Positions 1 through 9,577 are shown, numbered from the stretch's first letter. The stretch is DNA of 64,000 bases from Colwellia sp. Arc7-D (GCF_003061515.1 NZ_CP028924.1:868001-932000); one strand, 5' to 3'. Notes: generated from the letters alone by a model not told the origin. Numbers and translations are program-made.

Positions 1-1
1 T

Positions 2-553
2 ACTAGTAATTGTTCAAATAACTATGGGCCGTTTCATTTTCCTGAAAAGCTTATTCCTTTAGTTATTACTAATATTTTGCATGATAAAGCCTTACCAATA
101 TACGGTGATGGTCAACAAATTCGTGATTGGTTATACGTTGAAGACCATGCCTATGGTATTGACTTAGTATTACAAAATGGTCGCGTGGGTGAAAATTACA
201 ATATTGGCGGCGATAATGAATGGGCAAATATTGATATTGTTAAAACCATTTCAAAATTGGTTGAACAAGAGTTTGTTAAAAATAAAGATTTAGCTACGCG
301 TTTTCCTGCAGCTAAAGCGGCAATGACGCAGAACACTGAGTCACTTATTACTTACGTGAAAGACAGACTTGGTCATGACCGTCGTTATGCTATTGATGCG
401 ACTAAAACTAATAATGAGCTGAATTACCAGCCAAAAGAGTCATTTGAAACAGGCATTGCTAAAACCGTTGCTTGGTATTTAAATAATGAAGCTTGGTGGC
501 AAAGTGTTATGGATGGCTCTTATCAGAACTGGATAGCAGAGCAATACTCATAA
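2..553 (+). CDS. rfbB: dTDP-glucose 4,6-dehydratase, C-terminal part
   Basis: C-terminal 183 residues of an extended-SDR sugar-nucleotide dehydratase; the reading frame is already open at the left edge, so the NAD-binding N-terminus and catalytic Tyr/Lys lie outside the window. The visible part starts with [20 protein letters not shown] and continues with the [21 protein letters not shown] stretch, both hallmarks of RfbB/RmlB, then an [14 protein letters not shown] substrate-binding segment. The enzyme makes dTDP-4-keto-6-deoxyglucose for rhamnose and other deoxysugars of surface polysaccharide. It is followed by a terminator, so it is probably the last gene of a polysaccharide operon lying to the left. 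RffG is the same fold and reaction; assignment to one paralogue is not possible here. Confidence 0.93.
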   Translation, partial: TSNCSNNYGPFHFPEKLIPLVITNILHDKALPIYGDGQQIRDWLYVEDHAYGIDLVLQNGRVGENYNIGGDNEWANIDIVKTISKLVEQEFVKNKDLATRFPAAKAAMTQNTESLITYVKDRLGHDRRYAIDATKTNNELNYQPKESFETGIAKTVAWYLNNEAWWQSVMDGSYQNWIAEQYS

Positions 554-602
554 ATTTTACCCATAGCTAAAAACAACTGAAATATATATAATTGTTACCA
601 TT

Positions 603-628
603 AAAAGGTCGGATTTCCGACCTTTTTT
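603..628 (+). terminator. Rho-independent terminator after rfbB
   Basis: AAGGTCGG and CCGACCTT form an 8-bp GC-containing stem with a 4-nt loop, flanked by A-tract and followed by T6. It lies 50 bases after the rfbB stop codon. Confidence 0.85.
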
Positions 629-865
629 ATATTAAATTATTGAGTTGTTATAAGTATGTTTACTGATTTAATATAGTGAGCTGTTGTAAGTTTGAGCTGA
701 GTTTAGTTTTAGGTAATATCTTGAGTAATAGTTTGAAGGCGTTTATAAACGATTTAATGGTTTAATTGTCTAGACAATATAGCTTAAAATTTTTCACTTA
801 TAAATGTCATGACAAGCACTTAAACAATCCATACAATGAATTAAAAGTTGCCAATAAGGACAAAA
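629..865 (+). promoter_or_regulatory. galU upstream region with two palindromes
   Basis: This gene-free stretch holds a perfect 10-bp palindrome GTTTATAAAC (741-750) and a perfect 14-bp palindrome ATTGTCTAGACAAT (765-778), about 90 bases before the galU start. They are operator-like in size and symmetry, but I cannot name a regulator. No other structure is evident. Confidence 0.35.
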
Positions 866-1768
866 ATGCCAAATAAAATCACAAAAGCGGTAATACCTGT
901 TGCTGGTTTAGGAACTCGGATGTTACCAGCAACTAAAGCTATTCCAAAAGAAATGCTTCCGATTGTTGATAAACCCCTTATCCAATATATTGTTAATGAA
1001 TGTATTTCTGCAGGTATTAAAGAAATTGTTTTAGTTACACATTCTTCTAAAAACGCCATTGAAAATCATTTTGATAAATCTTTTGAGCTTGAAACAACTT
1101 TAGAAAAGCGTGTTAAGCGACAGTTACTTGATGAAATTCAAGCGATTTGCCCGAAAGACGTTACCATATTGCATGTTCGCCAAGGCGAAGCAAAAGGTTT
1201 AGGTCATGCGGTATTAAAAGCTCGCCCTATTATTGGTAATGAACCTTTTGTTGTAGTGTTACCTGATGTGATTTTAGATGATGCTACGGCAAATTTAAAA
1301 ACTGAAAATTTGGCAGCCATGTTAAGCCGTTACAACGAAGTCGGTGGTTACAGCCAAATTATGGTTGAGCCTGTTCCTATGGAACAAGTGAGCAGTTATG
1401 GTGTGGTTGATTGCGGCGGTGTTGAGCTATCGCCTGGTGAGTCTCAACCTATGACTGCGATTGTTGAAAAACCTCCAGTTGAAGAAGCTCCGTCTAATTT
1501 AGCGGTAGTGGGTCGTTATGTGTTGTCTGAAAAGATTTGGGACTTGTTAAAACTTACTCCACCTGGTGCCGGTGACGAAATTCAACTAACTGATGCCATT
1601 GCGATGCTAATGGAAAAAGAAACTGTTGAAGCATTTCACATGACAGGCAGATCACACGATTGTGGTTCTAAGCTAGGTTATATGAAAGCCAATGTTGAAT
1701 ATGGCATGCGCCATCCTGAATTGGCGGAAGAGTTTACTGAATATTTGAAGCAGTTAATTAAACAATAA
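866..1768 (+). CDS. galU: UTP-glucose-1-phosphate uridylyltransferase
   Basis: Makes UDP-glucose from UTP and glucose-1-phosphate in the cytoplasm, feeding galactose, glucuronate and polysaccharide synthesis. The 300-residue product has the nucleotidyltransferase signature near the N-terminus: [19 protein letters not shown] at residues 12-30, then [11 protein letters not shown]. The length matches bacterial GalU. I chose ATG 866 because it is preceded by AAGGA at 856-860; an in-frame TTG at 848 would add six residues without support. Neighbours pgi and galE act on the same sugar pool. GalF-type paralogues cannot be excluded by sequence reading alone but are less likely. Confidence 0.95.
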   Translation: MPNKITKAVIPVAGLGTRMLPATKAIPKEMLPIVDKPLIQYIVNECISAGIKEIVLVTHSSKNAIENHFDKSFELETTLEKRVKRQLLDEIQAICPKDVTILHVRQGEAKGLGHAVLKARPIIGNEPFVVVLPDVILDDATANLKTENLAAMLSRYNEVGGYSQIMVEPVPMEQVSSYGVVDCGGVELSPGESQPMTAIVEKPPVEEAPSNLAVVGRYVLSEKIWDLLKLTPPGAGDEIQLTDAIAMLMEKETVEAFHMTGRSHDCGSKLGYMKANVEYGMRHPELAEEFTEYLKQLIKQ

Positions 1769-1841
1769 ACTTTCAGACAAGATAAAGCTGTCATCGATAA
1801 TTTATAAACTTTCAGTTACAAGAAAATGATAGATGACAGCT
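1765..1841. repeat. Structured galU-pgi spacer: inverted and direct repeats
   Basis: AGCTGTCATC (1786-1795) is exactly inverted as GATGACAGCT (1832-1841), and partial complementarity continues inward. The spacer also contains the direct repeat TAAACTTTCAG twice, 39 bases apart (from about 1766 and 1805). No T-run follows the stem, so it is not a canonical terminator. Confidence 0.6.
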
Positions 1842-1885
1842 AGCAACAACGTTAATTTTAAGTCATTTTTTGGAAGCATAAGTAT

Positions 1886-3532
1886 ATGGACGTAACTAAT
1901 TTATCGCAGTTCACTGAACAGGCAATAACTCGAAATATTTTTTCACTATTTACCGACCCTGATCGGAGTAATAACTACTCTGTTTCTGCAGCGGGTTTAT
2001 TCTTAGATTATGCCAAACAAAATATTGTTGATTGCGAGTTTACGCCATTATTTAACTTAGCTGAACAAGTTGGACTTGCCGATAAAATATCAGCACAGTT
2101 TGCTGGTGATGAATTAAATTCTACCGAACAACGTGCGGTATTGCATACCGTATTGCGTGCACCTGATGAGATGAAAGTTGATGTTTTAGGTGAGCAAGCG
2201 CAAGCGGTTATTGATACCGAAGCTAAAATGGCGGCGATTGTTGATGACGTGCAGTCAGGCAGGGTTAATTCGGTCACCGGTGAAAAGTTTACTGATATTC
2301 TTGCTATAGGTATTGGTGGCTCATATTATGGCGTTAAAGTGGCCTTGTCGGCACTGGTTCCTTATCATCAAAAAGGTTTAAAAGCACATGTGCTTGCCAA
2401 TGTTGACGGTGATGCAGCACAAGAAAAATTTGCAAAACTGAACGCCTCAACCACTCTCGTGGTAGTTATTTCTAAAACTTTCTCTACTCAAGAAACATTG
2501 CTTAATGCCACCATTGTTAAAGCTTGGATGCTTAACGCTTTAAATGATACCCATTATTCATCTGCAGACATTATTGCTCAGCACTGGTATGCAGTGAGTA
2601 CGAATATTGCGGCGGCAACAGCATTTGGCATCGATGCGGAAAATATCTTGCCAATGTGGGATTGGGTCGGAGGTCGATTCTCTTTATGGTCAGCGGTTGG
2701 TTTGCCACTCGCTTTGATTATTGGTAATGCGCATTTTAACGCTTTAAAGGCGGGTGCACATGCGATGGACGAGCATTTTAAACATGCAACGTTTGAGCAA
2801 AATATGCCTGTGATCATGGCCTTGTTGGGTATTTGGAATCGAAATGGCTTAGGCTACCCAAGCTTAGCAATTTTGCCTTACAACCATGCACTGAGAGCTT
2901 TGCCAGGTTACTTGCAACAAACTGATATGGAAAGTAATGGTAAATCGGTTTCTATTGAGGGGAAAACGCTTAATTACTTAACCGCGCCAGTGGTTTTTGG
3001 TCAAGAAGGTACAAACGGTCAGCATGCTTTTATGCAATTAATGCATCAAAGTGCCGATATAATCCCTACTGACTTTATTCTTTCTATGGCGCCTACGAGC
3101 GAACATTTAGCGAATCATGATGCTTTAGTAGCGAATTGCTTCGCTCAAAGTGAAGCGCTAATGCAAGGTAAAACGCTAGCACAGGCAAAAGCTGAGTTAC
3201 TAAAGGCTGGCGCAAGTGAGGCCGAAGCAAATAGATTGGCTGCGCATAAAACCATGAAAGGTAATACCCCCAGTAATACTATTTTGATGGAAAGGTTAGA
3301 CCCTCATTCACTTGGCGCTTTATTGGCGCTTTATGAGCATAAAATTTTTGTTCAAGGCGTTTTATGGCAGGTTAATTCATACGACCAATGGGGTGTTGAA
3401 TTAGGCAAACAGTTAGGCAATGAAGTACTAAGCGTTATGGCACAGCCAATGGCTGACATTGAAAGTGAAAAGCTTTCTTCATCATCGCTGGCGCTAATTC
3501 GTCGCTATAAAGATAACTTAGATAAAGTTTAA
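1886..3532 (+). CDS. pgi: glucose-6-phosphate isomerase
   Basis: Interconverts glucose-6-phosphate and fructose-6-phosphate in glycolysis/gluconeogenesis. The 548-residue length equals that of enterobacterial Pgi. The phosphate-binding GIGGS loop is at residues 142-146. The first family signature is seen around 258-277 (WDWVGGRFSLWSAVGLPLAL) and the second around 498-510 (YDQWGVELGKQLG). The start at ATG 1886 is at the expected N-terminus. It lies 117 bases behind galU in the same direction, so cotranscription is possible, with the inverted repeat of that spacer between them. The placement supports a sugar-nucleotide supply cluster. Confidence 0.97.
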   Translation: MDVTNLSQFTEQAITRNIFSLFTDPDRSNNYSVSAAGLFLDYAKQNIVDCEFTPLFNLAEQVGLADKISAQFAGDELNSTEQRAVLHTVLRAPDEMKVDVLGEQAQAVIDTEAKMAAIVDDVQSGRVNSVTGEKFTDILAIGIGGSYYGVKVALSALVPYHQKGLKAHVLANVDGDAAQEKFAKLNASTTLVVVISKTFSTQETLLNATIVKAWMLNALNDTHYSSADIIAQHWYAVSTNIAAATAFGIDAENILPMWDWVGGRFSLWSAVGLPLALIIGNAHFNALKAGAHAMDEHFKHATFEQNMPVIMALLGIWNRNGLGYPSLAILPYNHALRALPGYLQQTDMESNGKSVSIEGKTLNYLTAPVVFGQEGTNGQHAFMQLMHQSADIIPTDFILSMAPTSEHLANHDALVANCFAQSEALMQGKTLAQAKAELLKAGASEAEANRLAAHKTMKGNTPSNTILMERLDPHSLGALLALYEHKIFVQGVLWQVNSYDQWGVELGKQLGNEVLSVMAQPMADIESEKLSSSSLALIRRYKDNLDKV

Positions 3533-3619
3533 TTTTAAACTTTACAGTATATGATTTTGTTGGTTATACCTTTTTGATATAAACAAGCTTTTACTTATAT
3601 GGATAAGGCCGTAAGGCTG

Positions 3620-3650
3620 TGGCATTATATTACTCAATAATATTATGCCA
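3620..3650. promoter_or_regulatory. Inverted repeat directly upstream of cysD
   Basis: TGGCATTATATTA (3620-3632) and TAATATTATGCCA (3638-3650) form a 13-bp inverted repeat with one mismatch and a 5-nt loop, ending 16 bases before the cysD ATG. This position suits an operator or an mRNA hairpin covering the ribosome site. Which one is not decidable here. Confidence 0.55.
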
Positions 3651-3666
3651 CCATTAGTGAACAGCA

Positions 3667-4566
3667 ATGCATTTAACCCATTTACAAAAGCTAGAAGCCG
3701 AATCTATTCACATTATTCGAGAAGTTGCCGCAGAATTTGATAATCCTGTGATGCTTTACTCGGTTGGGAAGGATTCCGCCGTTCTACTTCACCTTGCCCG
3801 AAAAGCCTTTGCACCTGGAAAAATACCTTTTCCGCTATTACATGTTGATACCAACTGGAAATTCAAAGAAATGATTGAATTTCGTGACAAAATGGCTAAA
3901 GAGTATGGTTTTGACTTACTGGTACATAAAAATCCAGAAGGCATTGCCATGAATATTAGTCCTTTTGAACACGGTAGTGCTAAGCATACTGACATAATGA
4001 AAACCCAAGGATTAAAACAAGCGCTTGACCAATATGGTTTTGACGCTGCATTTGGTGGCGCACGTCGTGATGAAGAAAAATCTCGTGCTAAAGAGCGAGT
4101 GTATTCATTTCGTGATAAAAATCATCGTTGGGATCCTAAAAGCCAACGTCCTGAGCTTTGGAATATATACAACGGTAAAGTTAATAAAGGCGAAAGTATT
4201 CGCGTATTTCCGTTGTCGAACTGGACCGAACTTGATATTTGGCAATATATCTATCTAGAAGGTATTAAAATTGTGCCACTTTATTTAGCTGAAAAACGCC
4301 CAGTAGTTGAGCGTGACGGCAGCTTAATTATGGTTGATGACGAGCGTATGCCTATTGGTAAAGATGAAGTAGTACAAATGAAAAGTGTGCGCTTTAGAAC
4401 CTTAGGTTGCTACCCATTAACTGGTGCAGTTGAGTCAACAGCAGCTACGTTACCTGAAATTATTCAAGAAATGCTATTAACCAAAACCTCTGAGCGACAA
4501 GGCCGTGTTATTGATCACGACTCATCAGGCTCAATGGAGAAGAAAAAAATGGAAGGTTACTTTTAA
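3667..4566 (+). CDS. cysD: sulfate adenylyltransferase subunit 2
   Basis: Catalytic subunit of ATP sulfurylase, which adenylates sulfate to APS together with the GTPase CysN. The 299-residue protein belongs to the PAPS-reductase-like PP-loop family: [11 protein letters not shown] at residues 31-41 is the PP-loop. The conserved [19 protein letters not shown] segment follows near 132-150. The tail ends in the usual basic [10 protein letters not shown]. It heads the operon cysD-cysN-SLC13-cysC-DHH. No cysH, cysI or cysJ is nearby, so this operon makes activated sulfate without the reduction steps. Confidence 0.97.
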   Translation: MHLTHLQKLEAESIHIIREVAAEFDNPVMLYSVGKDSAVLLHLARKAFAPGKIPFPLLHVDTNWKFKEMIEFRDKMAKEYGFDLLVHKNPEGIAMNISPFEHGSAKHTDIMKTQGLKQALDQYGFDAAFGGARRDEEKSRAKERVYSFRDKNHRWDPKSQRPELWNIYNGKVNKGESIRVFPLSNWTELDIWQYIYLEGIKIVPLYLAEKRPVVERDGSLIMVDDERMPIGKDEVVQMKSVRFRTLGCYPLTGAVESTAATLPEIIQEMLLTKTSERQGRVIDHDSSGSMEKKKMEGYF

Positions 4567-4621
4567 CCTACATTATTGATCTTATTCCAGTTTATTTAAC
4601 GGTATTAGCATTTTAACTAAA

Positions 4622-4636
4622 TCGACAATTTGTCGA
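4622..4636. promoter_or_regulatory. 15-bp palindrome between cysD and cysN
   Basis: TCGACAATTTGTCGA is a perfect 7+1+7 palindrome 23 bases before the cysN start. It could be an internal operator or a small mRNA hairpin. Confidence 0.4.
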
Positions 4637-4659
4637 GTAAAGATTTCCAAGGAAAAAAC

Positions 4660-6063
4660 ATGAGTCAGACAGAAGACTTACTTGAAACAGATATTGAAGC
4701 TTATTTGAAACAGCATGAAAATAAAGAAATGGTGCGCTTTTTTACTTGTGGTAGCGTTGATGATGGTAAAAGTACCTTAATTGGTCGTTTACTTCACGAT
4801 TCTAAAATGATCTTTGAAGATCAATTAGCGGCAATTAAAAACGACAGTAAAAAGTCGGGCACTACTGGTGAAGCCATTGACTTAGCTTTGTTAGTTGACG
4901 GCTTACAGTCAGAGCGAGAGCAGGGCATTACTATTGATGTGGCTTATCGTTATTTTGCGACCGATAAACGTAAGTTTATTATTGCTGATACTCCTGGCCA
5001 TGAGCAATATACGCGAAATATGGCAACAGGCGCTTCAACTTGTGATCTCGCTATTATTTTGATTGATGCTCGCCACGGTGTGCAAGTACAAACTCGTCGT
5101 CATTCATTTATTTGTTCATTGTTAGGCATTAAACATGTTTTAGTTGCTGTTAACAAAATGGACTTGGTTGATTATAGCCAAGACCGTTATCAAGAAATCA
5201 AAAAAGATTATCGTAAATTTGCTGACGACTTAGCTTTTGAAGATGTTCGCTTTGTGCCAATTTCAGCCTTAAATGGCGATAATGTGGTTGAAGAAAGTAG
5301 CAAAATGTCTTGGTACCCGGGTGCCACTTTAATGAAGTTATTAAATACGATTAAAGTTGATGACAAAAAGAACTTCACACAGTTTCGCTTGCAAGTGCAG
5401 TATGTTAACCGACCAAACTTAGATTTCAGAGGTTTTGCTGGCACCGTTGGCTCTGGCCATATTCGTGTTGGTGATGAAATAGTTGCACTACCATCAGGTA
5501 AAGAAAGCAAGATAAAATCAATTGTTACTTTTGAAGGTGAAATTGATCGTGCTGATCATGGAATGGCTGTTACTTTAACGCTTGAAAATGAAATAGATAT
5601 CAGCCGCGGTGAAATGATAGTTAAGAAAGGCTGTCTTCCAGCATCAGCAAAAGAGTTAAGTGCTACTATTGTTTGGATGCATGAAGACGAATTAGAGCCA
5701 GGCCGTGAATATTATATTAAGCACGGTAGTAAGCTAACGACTGGTCATGCTATAAAAATTGATCACCGTATCGACGTTAATACGCTAGAAAAGTTTGATG
5801 TTGACCAATTAGCATTGAATGAAATTGGTGTTGTGCATATGGAAGTTTCTGAAGCATTACACTTTGATGCTTATGGCGATAACAAGGCAACAGGTGCTTT
5901 TATTATCATCGACCGATTGAGTAATGTTACAGTTGGTGCGGGCATGATAAACGGAGCGCTTGAAGCTCAAGAAGAGCATCAGTACTCAGCATTTGAGCAA
6001 GAGTTGAATACTTTAGTTCGTAAGCACTTCCCACATTGGGGCGCGCGCGATTTATTGAAATAG
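4660..6063 (+). CDS. cysN: sulfate adenylyltransferase subunit 1 (GTPase)
   Basis: GTPase subunit that drives APS synthesis by CysD. The 467-residue protein has the EF-Tu-type G domain: [10 protein letters not shown]-loop at 31-39, [11 protein letters not shown] around 110-120 and NKMDLV around 165-170. Beta-barrel domains follow. It lacks a fused APS kinase; cysC is a separate gene further down. ATG 4660 has AAGGA seven bases upstream and gives the standard N-terminus; an in-frame TTG at 4630 would add ten residues without support. The gap to cysD is 93 bases. Confidence 0.97.
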   Translation: MSQTEDLLETDIEAYLKQHENKEMVRFFTCGSVDDGKSTLIGRLLHDSKMIFEDQLAAIKNDSKKSGTTGEAIDLALLVDGLQSEREQGITIDVAYRYFATDKRKFIIADTPGHEQYTRNMATGASTCDLAIILIDARHGVQVQTRRHSFICSLLGIKHVLVAVNKMDLVDYSQDRYQEIKKDYRKFADDLAFEDVRFVPISALNGDNVVEESSKMSWYPGATLMKLLNTIKVDDKKNFTQFRLQVQYVNRPNLDFRGFAGTVGSGHIRVGDEIVALPSGKESKIKSIVTFEGEIDRADHGMAVTLTLENEIDISRGEMIVKKGCLPASAKELSATIVWMHEDELEPGREYYIKHGSKLTTGHAIKIDHRIDVNTLEKFDVDQLALNEIGVVHMEVSEALHFDAYGDNKATGAFIIIDRLSNVTVGAGMINGALEAQEEHQYSAFEQELNTLVRKHFPHWGARDLLK

Positions 6064-6109
6064 TAATAAGTACTTTTAGTTATTCTTTAGCTATAAGTAC
6101 CTAGTTATC

Positions 6110-6180
6110 AGCTGTTAGTAAAACAAATAGTCTAGTTTGAGAGGCTTTATTTTACTAACAGCTATTTTAAAATAGTTGTT
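6110..6180 (+). promoter_or_regulatory. Mutually exclusive hairpins before the SLC13 gene
   Basis: AGCTGTTAGTAAAA (6110-6123) pairs perfectly with TTTTACTAACAGCT (6150-6163), a 14-bp stem with a 26-nt loop. The right arm overlaps a second hairpin, AACAGCTATT (6157-6166) with AATAGTTGTT (6171-6180), which has a TTAA loop and one G-U pair. The two cannot form together. A near-direct repeat (TAAGTACTTTTAGTTAT and TAAGTACCTAGTTAT, from about 6067 and 6094) precedes them. This is attenuator-like, but no T-run follows either hairpin. Confidence 0.5.
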
Positions 6181-6220
6181 TATGTACACAAATTTATTTA
6201 GTCAGGGTTAGGTTTACATT

Positions 6221-7948
6221 ATGTTGTTAACGCAGTGGCTACTTGTTGCAATATTTGCATTAACACTTATCGGGCTGGTTTTTTTTCCTAATAAACCTGA
6301 ACGTGTTTTTGGTAGTACGACATTATTGTGTTTAGCGGCATCATTTGTCAGCACCGATGATATTCTTAGTAATGCCGTTAATCCTGGTTTAGTTACTTTA
6401 TTATTATTAGTGTTATGTTCTTTTGCTTATGAACGCACCAGTATTATAAGACGTATTTCGGCATTAATGCTCAATGGCAAGACGACTACAGCCAGTTTTA
6501 GAACCCTCAGTTTTACCGCTTTAAGCTCAGCATTAATTAGTAATACCGCTGTTGTTGCTACCTTAATTTCGGTAGTTAAAAAAAATACCGTCGTTAACCC
6601 CGGTAAATTATTATTACCCTTATCATTCGCTGCTATTCTCGGTGGCACCTTAACCTTAATTGGTACGTCGACTAACTTAATTGTTAACTCTTTATGGCTT
6701 GAGCAAGGCCAAGAAAGTTTAGGTTTTTTTGATTTTACACTTGTCGGTGGTGCTGCACTTGTTGCGTGCTTATTGGTTATATTGCTACGTCAAAATACCT
6801 TAGCTGATATGCCAAGTGATCAGTTAGAGGTAAAAGAATATCTTGTTGAAGCACAGGTAAAACCAAACTCTAAACTTGTTGGAAAGAGCATAGAAGCCAA
6901 TGGTTTAAGAAATTTAGATACACTATTCTTAGTTGAGTTAGTGCGTGAAGGTAGACTTATTTCACCAGTAACGCCTGATGAGGTTATTCAACCTGAAGAC
7001 AGACTTATCTTTAGTGGTGACGTTAGTAAGGTATTAGTACTACAGCAATTTGATGGGCTTACTTTATTTGCTCAGCTTGATGGTTTACTGCGTGAGAACT
7101 TAACTGAAGTATTAATTAAACCTGATTCTGCTATTGTTGGTGAAACCTTAAAATCTGCAGGTTTTCGAGCGAGATTTGATGCGGCTGTGGTTGCTATTCG
7201 TCGAGAAGGTACATCGCTTTCAGGTAAACTTGGTGATATTACGGTACAAGCGGGCGACTTTTTAGTGTTGGCGGTTGGTTCTGATTTTTGTGCTCGAACA
7301 AACTTAACAAAAAACTTTTATATTCTATCAGGTCATAAACCTGACAATATGCTGTCAGGTTGGCGTGACTCGTTAGCTATTTTTGGCTTTATAATTGCCA
7401 TTGCATTGACCATGTTTACCAGCATAAGTTTACTGGCGAGTTTAATGTTTTATCTAGCGTTGCTTATTTTATCAGGCTGTTTAACCGTGAATGAAATTAA
7501 ACGTCGCTTCCCAATTGAAATTTGGTTAATTGTGTTAGGCGCCTTAACGTTGGCACAAGCTTTTGAACATAGCGGTGTCGCAGCTATTTTTGCCAATGAG
7601 ATCGAACAATTATTGGCAGGAAAAAGTGCGTTAATTGCTTTAGTTGTGATTTTCTTTATTACCTTGTTATTGACTGAGGTTATTACTAATAGTGCCGCTG
7701 CTGCTTTGGTATTCCCAGTCGCTTATAATATTGCCATTGGCTTAGGCGTTAACCCTTTACCTTTAGTGATGGCGGTTGCATTTGGTGCGAGTGGAAGCTT
7801 TATCAGTCCTTACGGATATCAAACTAATATTATGGTGTTTAATGCCGGTAATTATAAAGTCGCTGATTTTATTAAATTTGGTTGGCCGATAACGCTTACT
7901 TATAGTTTTGTGGTGTTAATGTTGTTACCACAAATATTTCCTTTTTAA
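6221..7948 (+). CDS. SLC13-family permease with two RCK_C domains, probable sulfate transporter
   Basis: A 575-residue inner-membrane carrier of the SLC13/DASS type. Hydrophobic helices occupy about residues 1-200 and 380-575. Between them lie two soluble TrkA_C/RCK_C domains, about 206-280 (QVKPNSKLVGKSI) and 290-365 (LIKPDSAIVGETL). The helical part contains the family hallmark GTSTNLIVN near 150 and the mirror motif SPYGYQTN near the C-terminus. Because it sits between cysN and cysC with an 11-base gap to cysC, sulfate is the most likely substrate, replacing an ABC or SulP importer. Dicarboxylate or other anions remain possible. Confidence 0.85.
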   Translation: MLLTQWLLVAIFALTLIGLVFFPNKPERVFGSTTLLCLAASFVSTDDILSNAVNPGLVTLLLLVLCSFAYERTSIIRRISALMLNGKTTTASFRTLSFTALSSALISNTAVVATLISVVKKNTVVNPGKLLLPLSFAAILGGTLTLIGTSTNLIVNSLWLEQGQESLGFFDFTLVGGAALVACLLVILLRQNTLADMPSDQLEVKEYLVEAQVKPNSKLVGKSIEANGLRNLDTLFLVELVREGRLISPVTPDEVIQPEDRLIFSGDVSKVLVLQQFDGLTLFAQLDGLLRENLTEVLIKPDSAIVGETLKSAGFRARFDAAVVAIRREGTSLSGKLGDITVQAGDFLVLAVGSDFCARTNLTKNFYILSGHKPDNMLSGWRDSLAIFGFIIAIALTMFTSISLLASLMFYLALLILSGCLTVNEIKRRFPIEIWLIVLGALTLAQAFEHSGVAAIFANEIEQLLAGKSALIALVVIFFITLLLTEVITNSAAAALVFPVAYNIAIGLGVNPLPLVMAVAFGASGSFISPYGYQTNIMVFNAGNYKVADFIKFGWPITLTYSFVVLMLLPQIFPF

Positions 7949-7959
7949 GATGGAATAAT

Positions 7960-8556
7960 ATGAAAACTGAAAATACTGTTTGGCACACTCAACAAGTGAG
8001 TAAAACGCAACGAGCTGAATTGAAAAAGCAAAAAGCTTGTTTATTATGGTACACCGGCCTGAGTGGCTCAGGTAAATCTACCATCGCTAATGCCGTAGAC
8101 GCTTTATTATTTCAACGTGACTGTCATAGTTATTTACTTGATGGTGATAATGTTCGCCATGGCTTAAATGGTGATTTAGGCTTTAGCGATGAAGACAGAA
8201 TTGAAAATATTCGCCGTATTAGTGAAGTAGCGCAATTGTTTGTTGATGCAGGGCTAATTGTTTCAACCGCCTTTATTTCGCCTTTTGCCGCCGATCGTGA
8301 AATAGCGGCGAAGAAACTTGGCGCTGGCGAGTTTATTGAAGTATTTATTGATACTCCGATTGCCATTTGTGAGCAACGAGACCCTAAAGGGCTATATAAG
8401 AAAGCTCGCGCTGGAGAGATTAAAGACTTTACCGGTATAGACTCAACTTACGAAGCACCTGAAAACCCTGCGATTCATATTGATACTAGTGATAAAAGTA
8501 TTGAGCAATGTGCACAGCAAGTCGTTGATTACTTATTTGAACATGGTTTTATTTAA
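7960..8556 (+). CDS. cysC: adenylyl-sulfate kinase
   Basis: Phosphorylates APS to PAPS, the donor for sulfotransferases or for PAPS reductase. The 198-residue protein has the Walker A GLSGSGKST at 33-41, the conserved YLLDGDNVRHGLNGDLGFS segment near 63, and an IDTPIAICEQRDPKGLYKKA motif near 117-136. The N-terminal VWH is typical of CysC. It is 11 bases behind the SLC13 gene and 12 bases before the DHH gene, so the three are surely cotranscribed. Confidence 0.97.
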   Translation: MKTENTVWHTQQVSKTQRAELKKQKACLLWYTGLSGSGKSTIANAVDALLFQRDCHSYLLDGDNVRHGLNGDLGFSDEDRIENIRRISEVAQLFVDAGLIVSTAFISPFAADREIAAKKLGAGEFIEVFIDTPIAICEQRDPKGLYKKARAGEIKDFTGIDSTYEAPENPAIHIDTSDKSIEQCAQQVVDYLFEHGFI

Positions 8557-8568
8557 AGGAGGTTTTGC

Positions 8569-9525
8569 GTGCATTATGATGTTTTTAATGGTGATGCAGA
8601 TGGCATTATCGCGCTACTACAATTACGTTTAGCTGAGCCTAAGGTTTCAAAACTGATCACAGGCGTTAAACGCGATATTCAATTATTACAGCAAGTACCG
8701 GTGAATCTTGCAACGTCGGTTACCGTGTTAGATATATCGATGGAAAAAAATATTGCGGCATTAGCAGGGTTGCTGGCGAAAAAAGTTGAAGTATTTTATG
8801 TTGATCATCATCGTACCGGCTTAGTGCCAAACTCTGAGTACTTAACTGAACTTATTGATACCGATGCTAACACTTGCACCAGTTTGTTGGTCAATCAACA
8901 TTTAGCGGGCCAATATGCGCTTTGGGCTATTGTCGCGGCATTTGGTGATAATATGTTACAAGCCGCTGAGCAACTATCACAGCAAGCGGGTTTATCAGCT
9001 CAAGAACAAGCACAATTAAAAGCGTTAGGCATTTATATTAACTACAATGGCTACGGTCGAAGCGTTGAAGACTTACACATTGCGCCTGATACTTTATTTA
9101 ACACGCTACTTAATTACCCCGACCCATTCACCTTAGTCAATGAAGCTGATTCAATATTTACCTTACTTGAACAAGCTTACTTAAGTGATATGACCCAAGC
9201 TAAACAAGCAAAGGTTTTACATGACGATTCTGCATTGCAGGTTATTGAACTTGAAGATGCCGCTTGGTCTCGCCGTGTAAGTGGAGTTTATGGTAATGAG
9301 TTGGCCAACCTCAACCCAAATAAAGCCCATGCAGTTTTCACGTTAAATATTGATAATACTTATACAGTGAGCTTGCGTGCACCTATAAATAATAAAATAG
9401 GTGCTGGTGAATTATGCGCTCAGTTTGACACCGGTGGTGGTAGGGCAGCTGCCGCAGGGATCAATGAATTACCGAAAGAAAAACTTGGTAAGTTCATTGC
9501 GTTAGTGTCAAAATATTACCAATAA
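8569..9525 (+). CDS. DHH-family phosphoesterase in the sulfate-activation operon
   Basis: A 318-residue DHH/DHHA1-type phosphoesterase of unknown specificity. Visible motifs are DADG at residues 9-12, LDIS near 54, YVDHHRTG near 76-83 (the DHH motif) and a C-terminal GGGRAAAAG near 289, where most relatives have GGGH. The protein starts at the first motif with no extra N-terminal domain. The GTG start at 8569 is fixed by a perfect AAAGGAGG (8555-8562). NrnA, a known DHH protein, degrades both nano-RNA and pAp. Since pAp is the by-product of PAPS use, pAp phosphatase is a sensible guess from context, but it is inference only. Confidence 0.85.
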   Translation: MHYDVFNGDADGIIALLQLRLAEPKVSKLITGVKRDIQLLQQVPVNLATSVTVLDISMEKNIAALAGLLAKKVEVFYVDHHRTGLVPNSEYLTELIDTDANTCTSLLVNQHLAGQYALWAIVAAFGDNMLQAAEQLSQQAGLSAQEQAQLKALGIYINYNGYGRSVEDLHIAPDTLFNTLLNYPDPFTLVNEADSIFTLLEQAYLSDMTQAKQAKVLHDDSALQVIELEDAAWSRRVSGVYGNELANLNPNKAHAVFTLNIDNTYTVSLRAPINNKIGAGELCAQFDTGGGRAAAAGINELPKEKLGKFIALVSKYYQ

Positions 9526-9577
9526 AAGATAATGCTTTTTAAAAAATTGGCTGAATAAATCTTATAAGGAATTAAAC

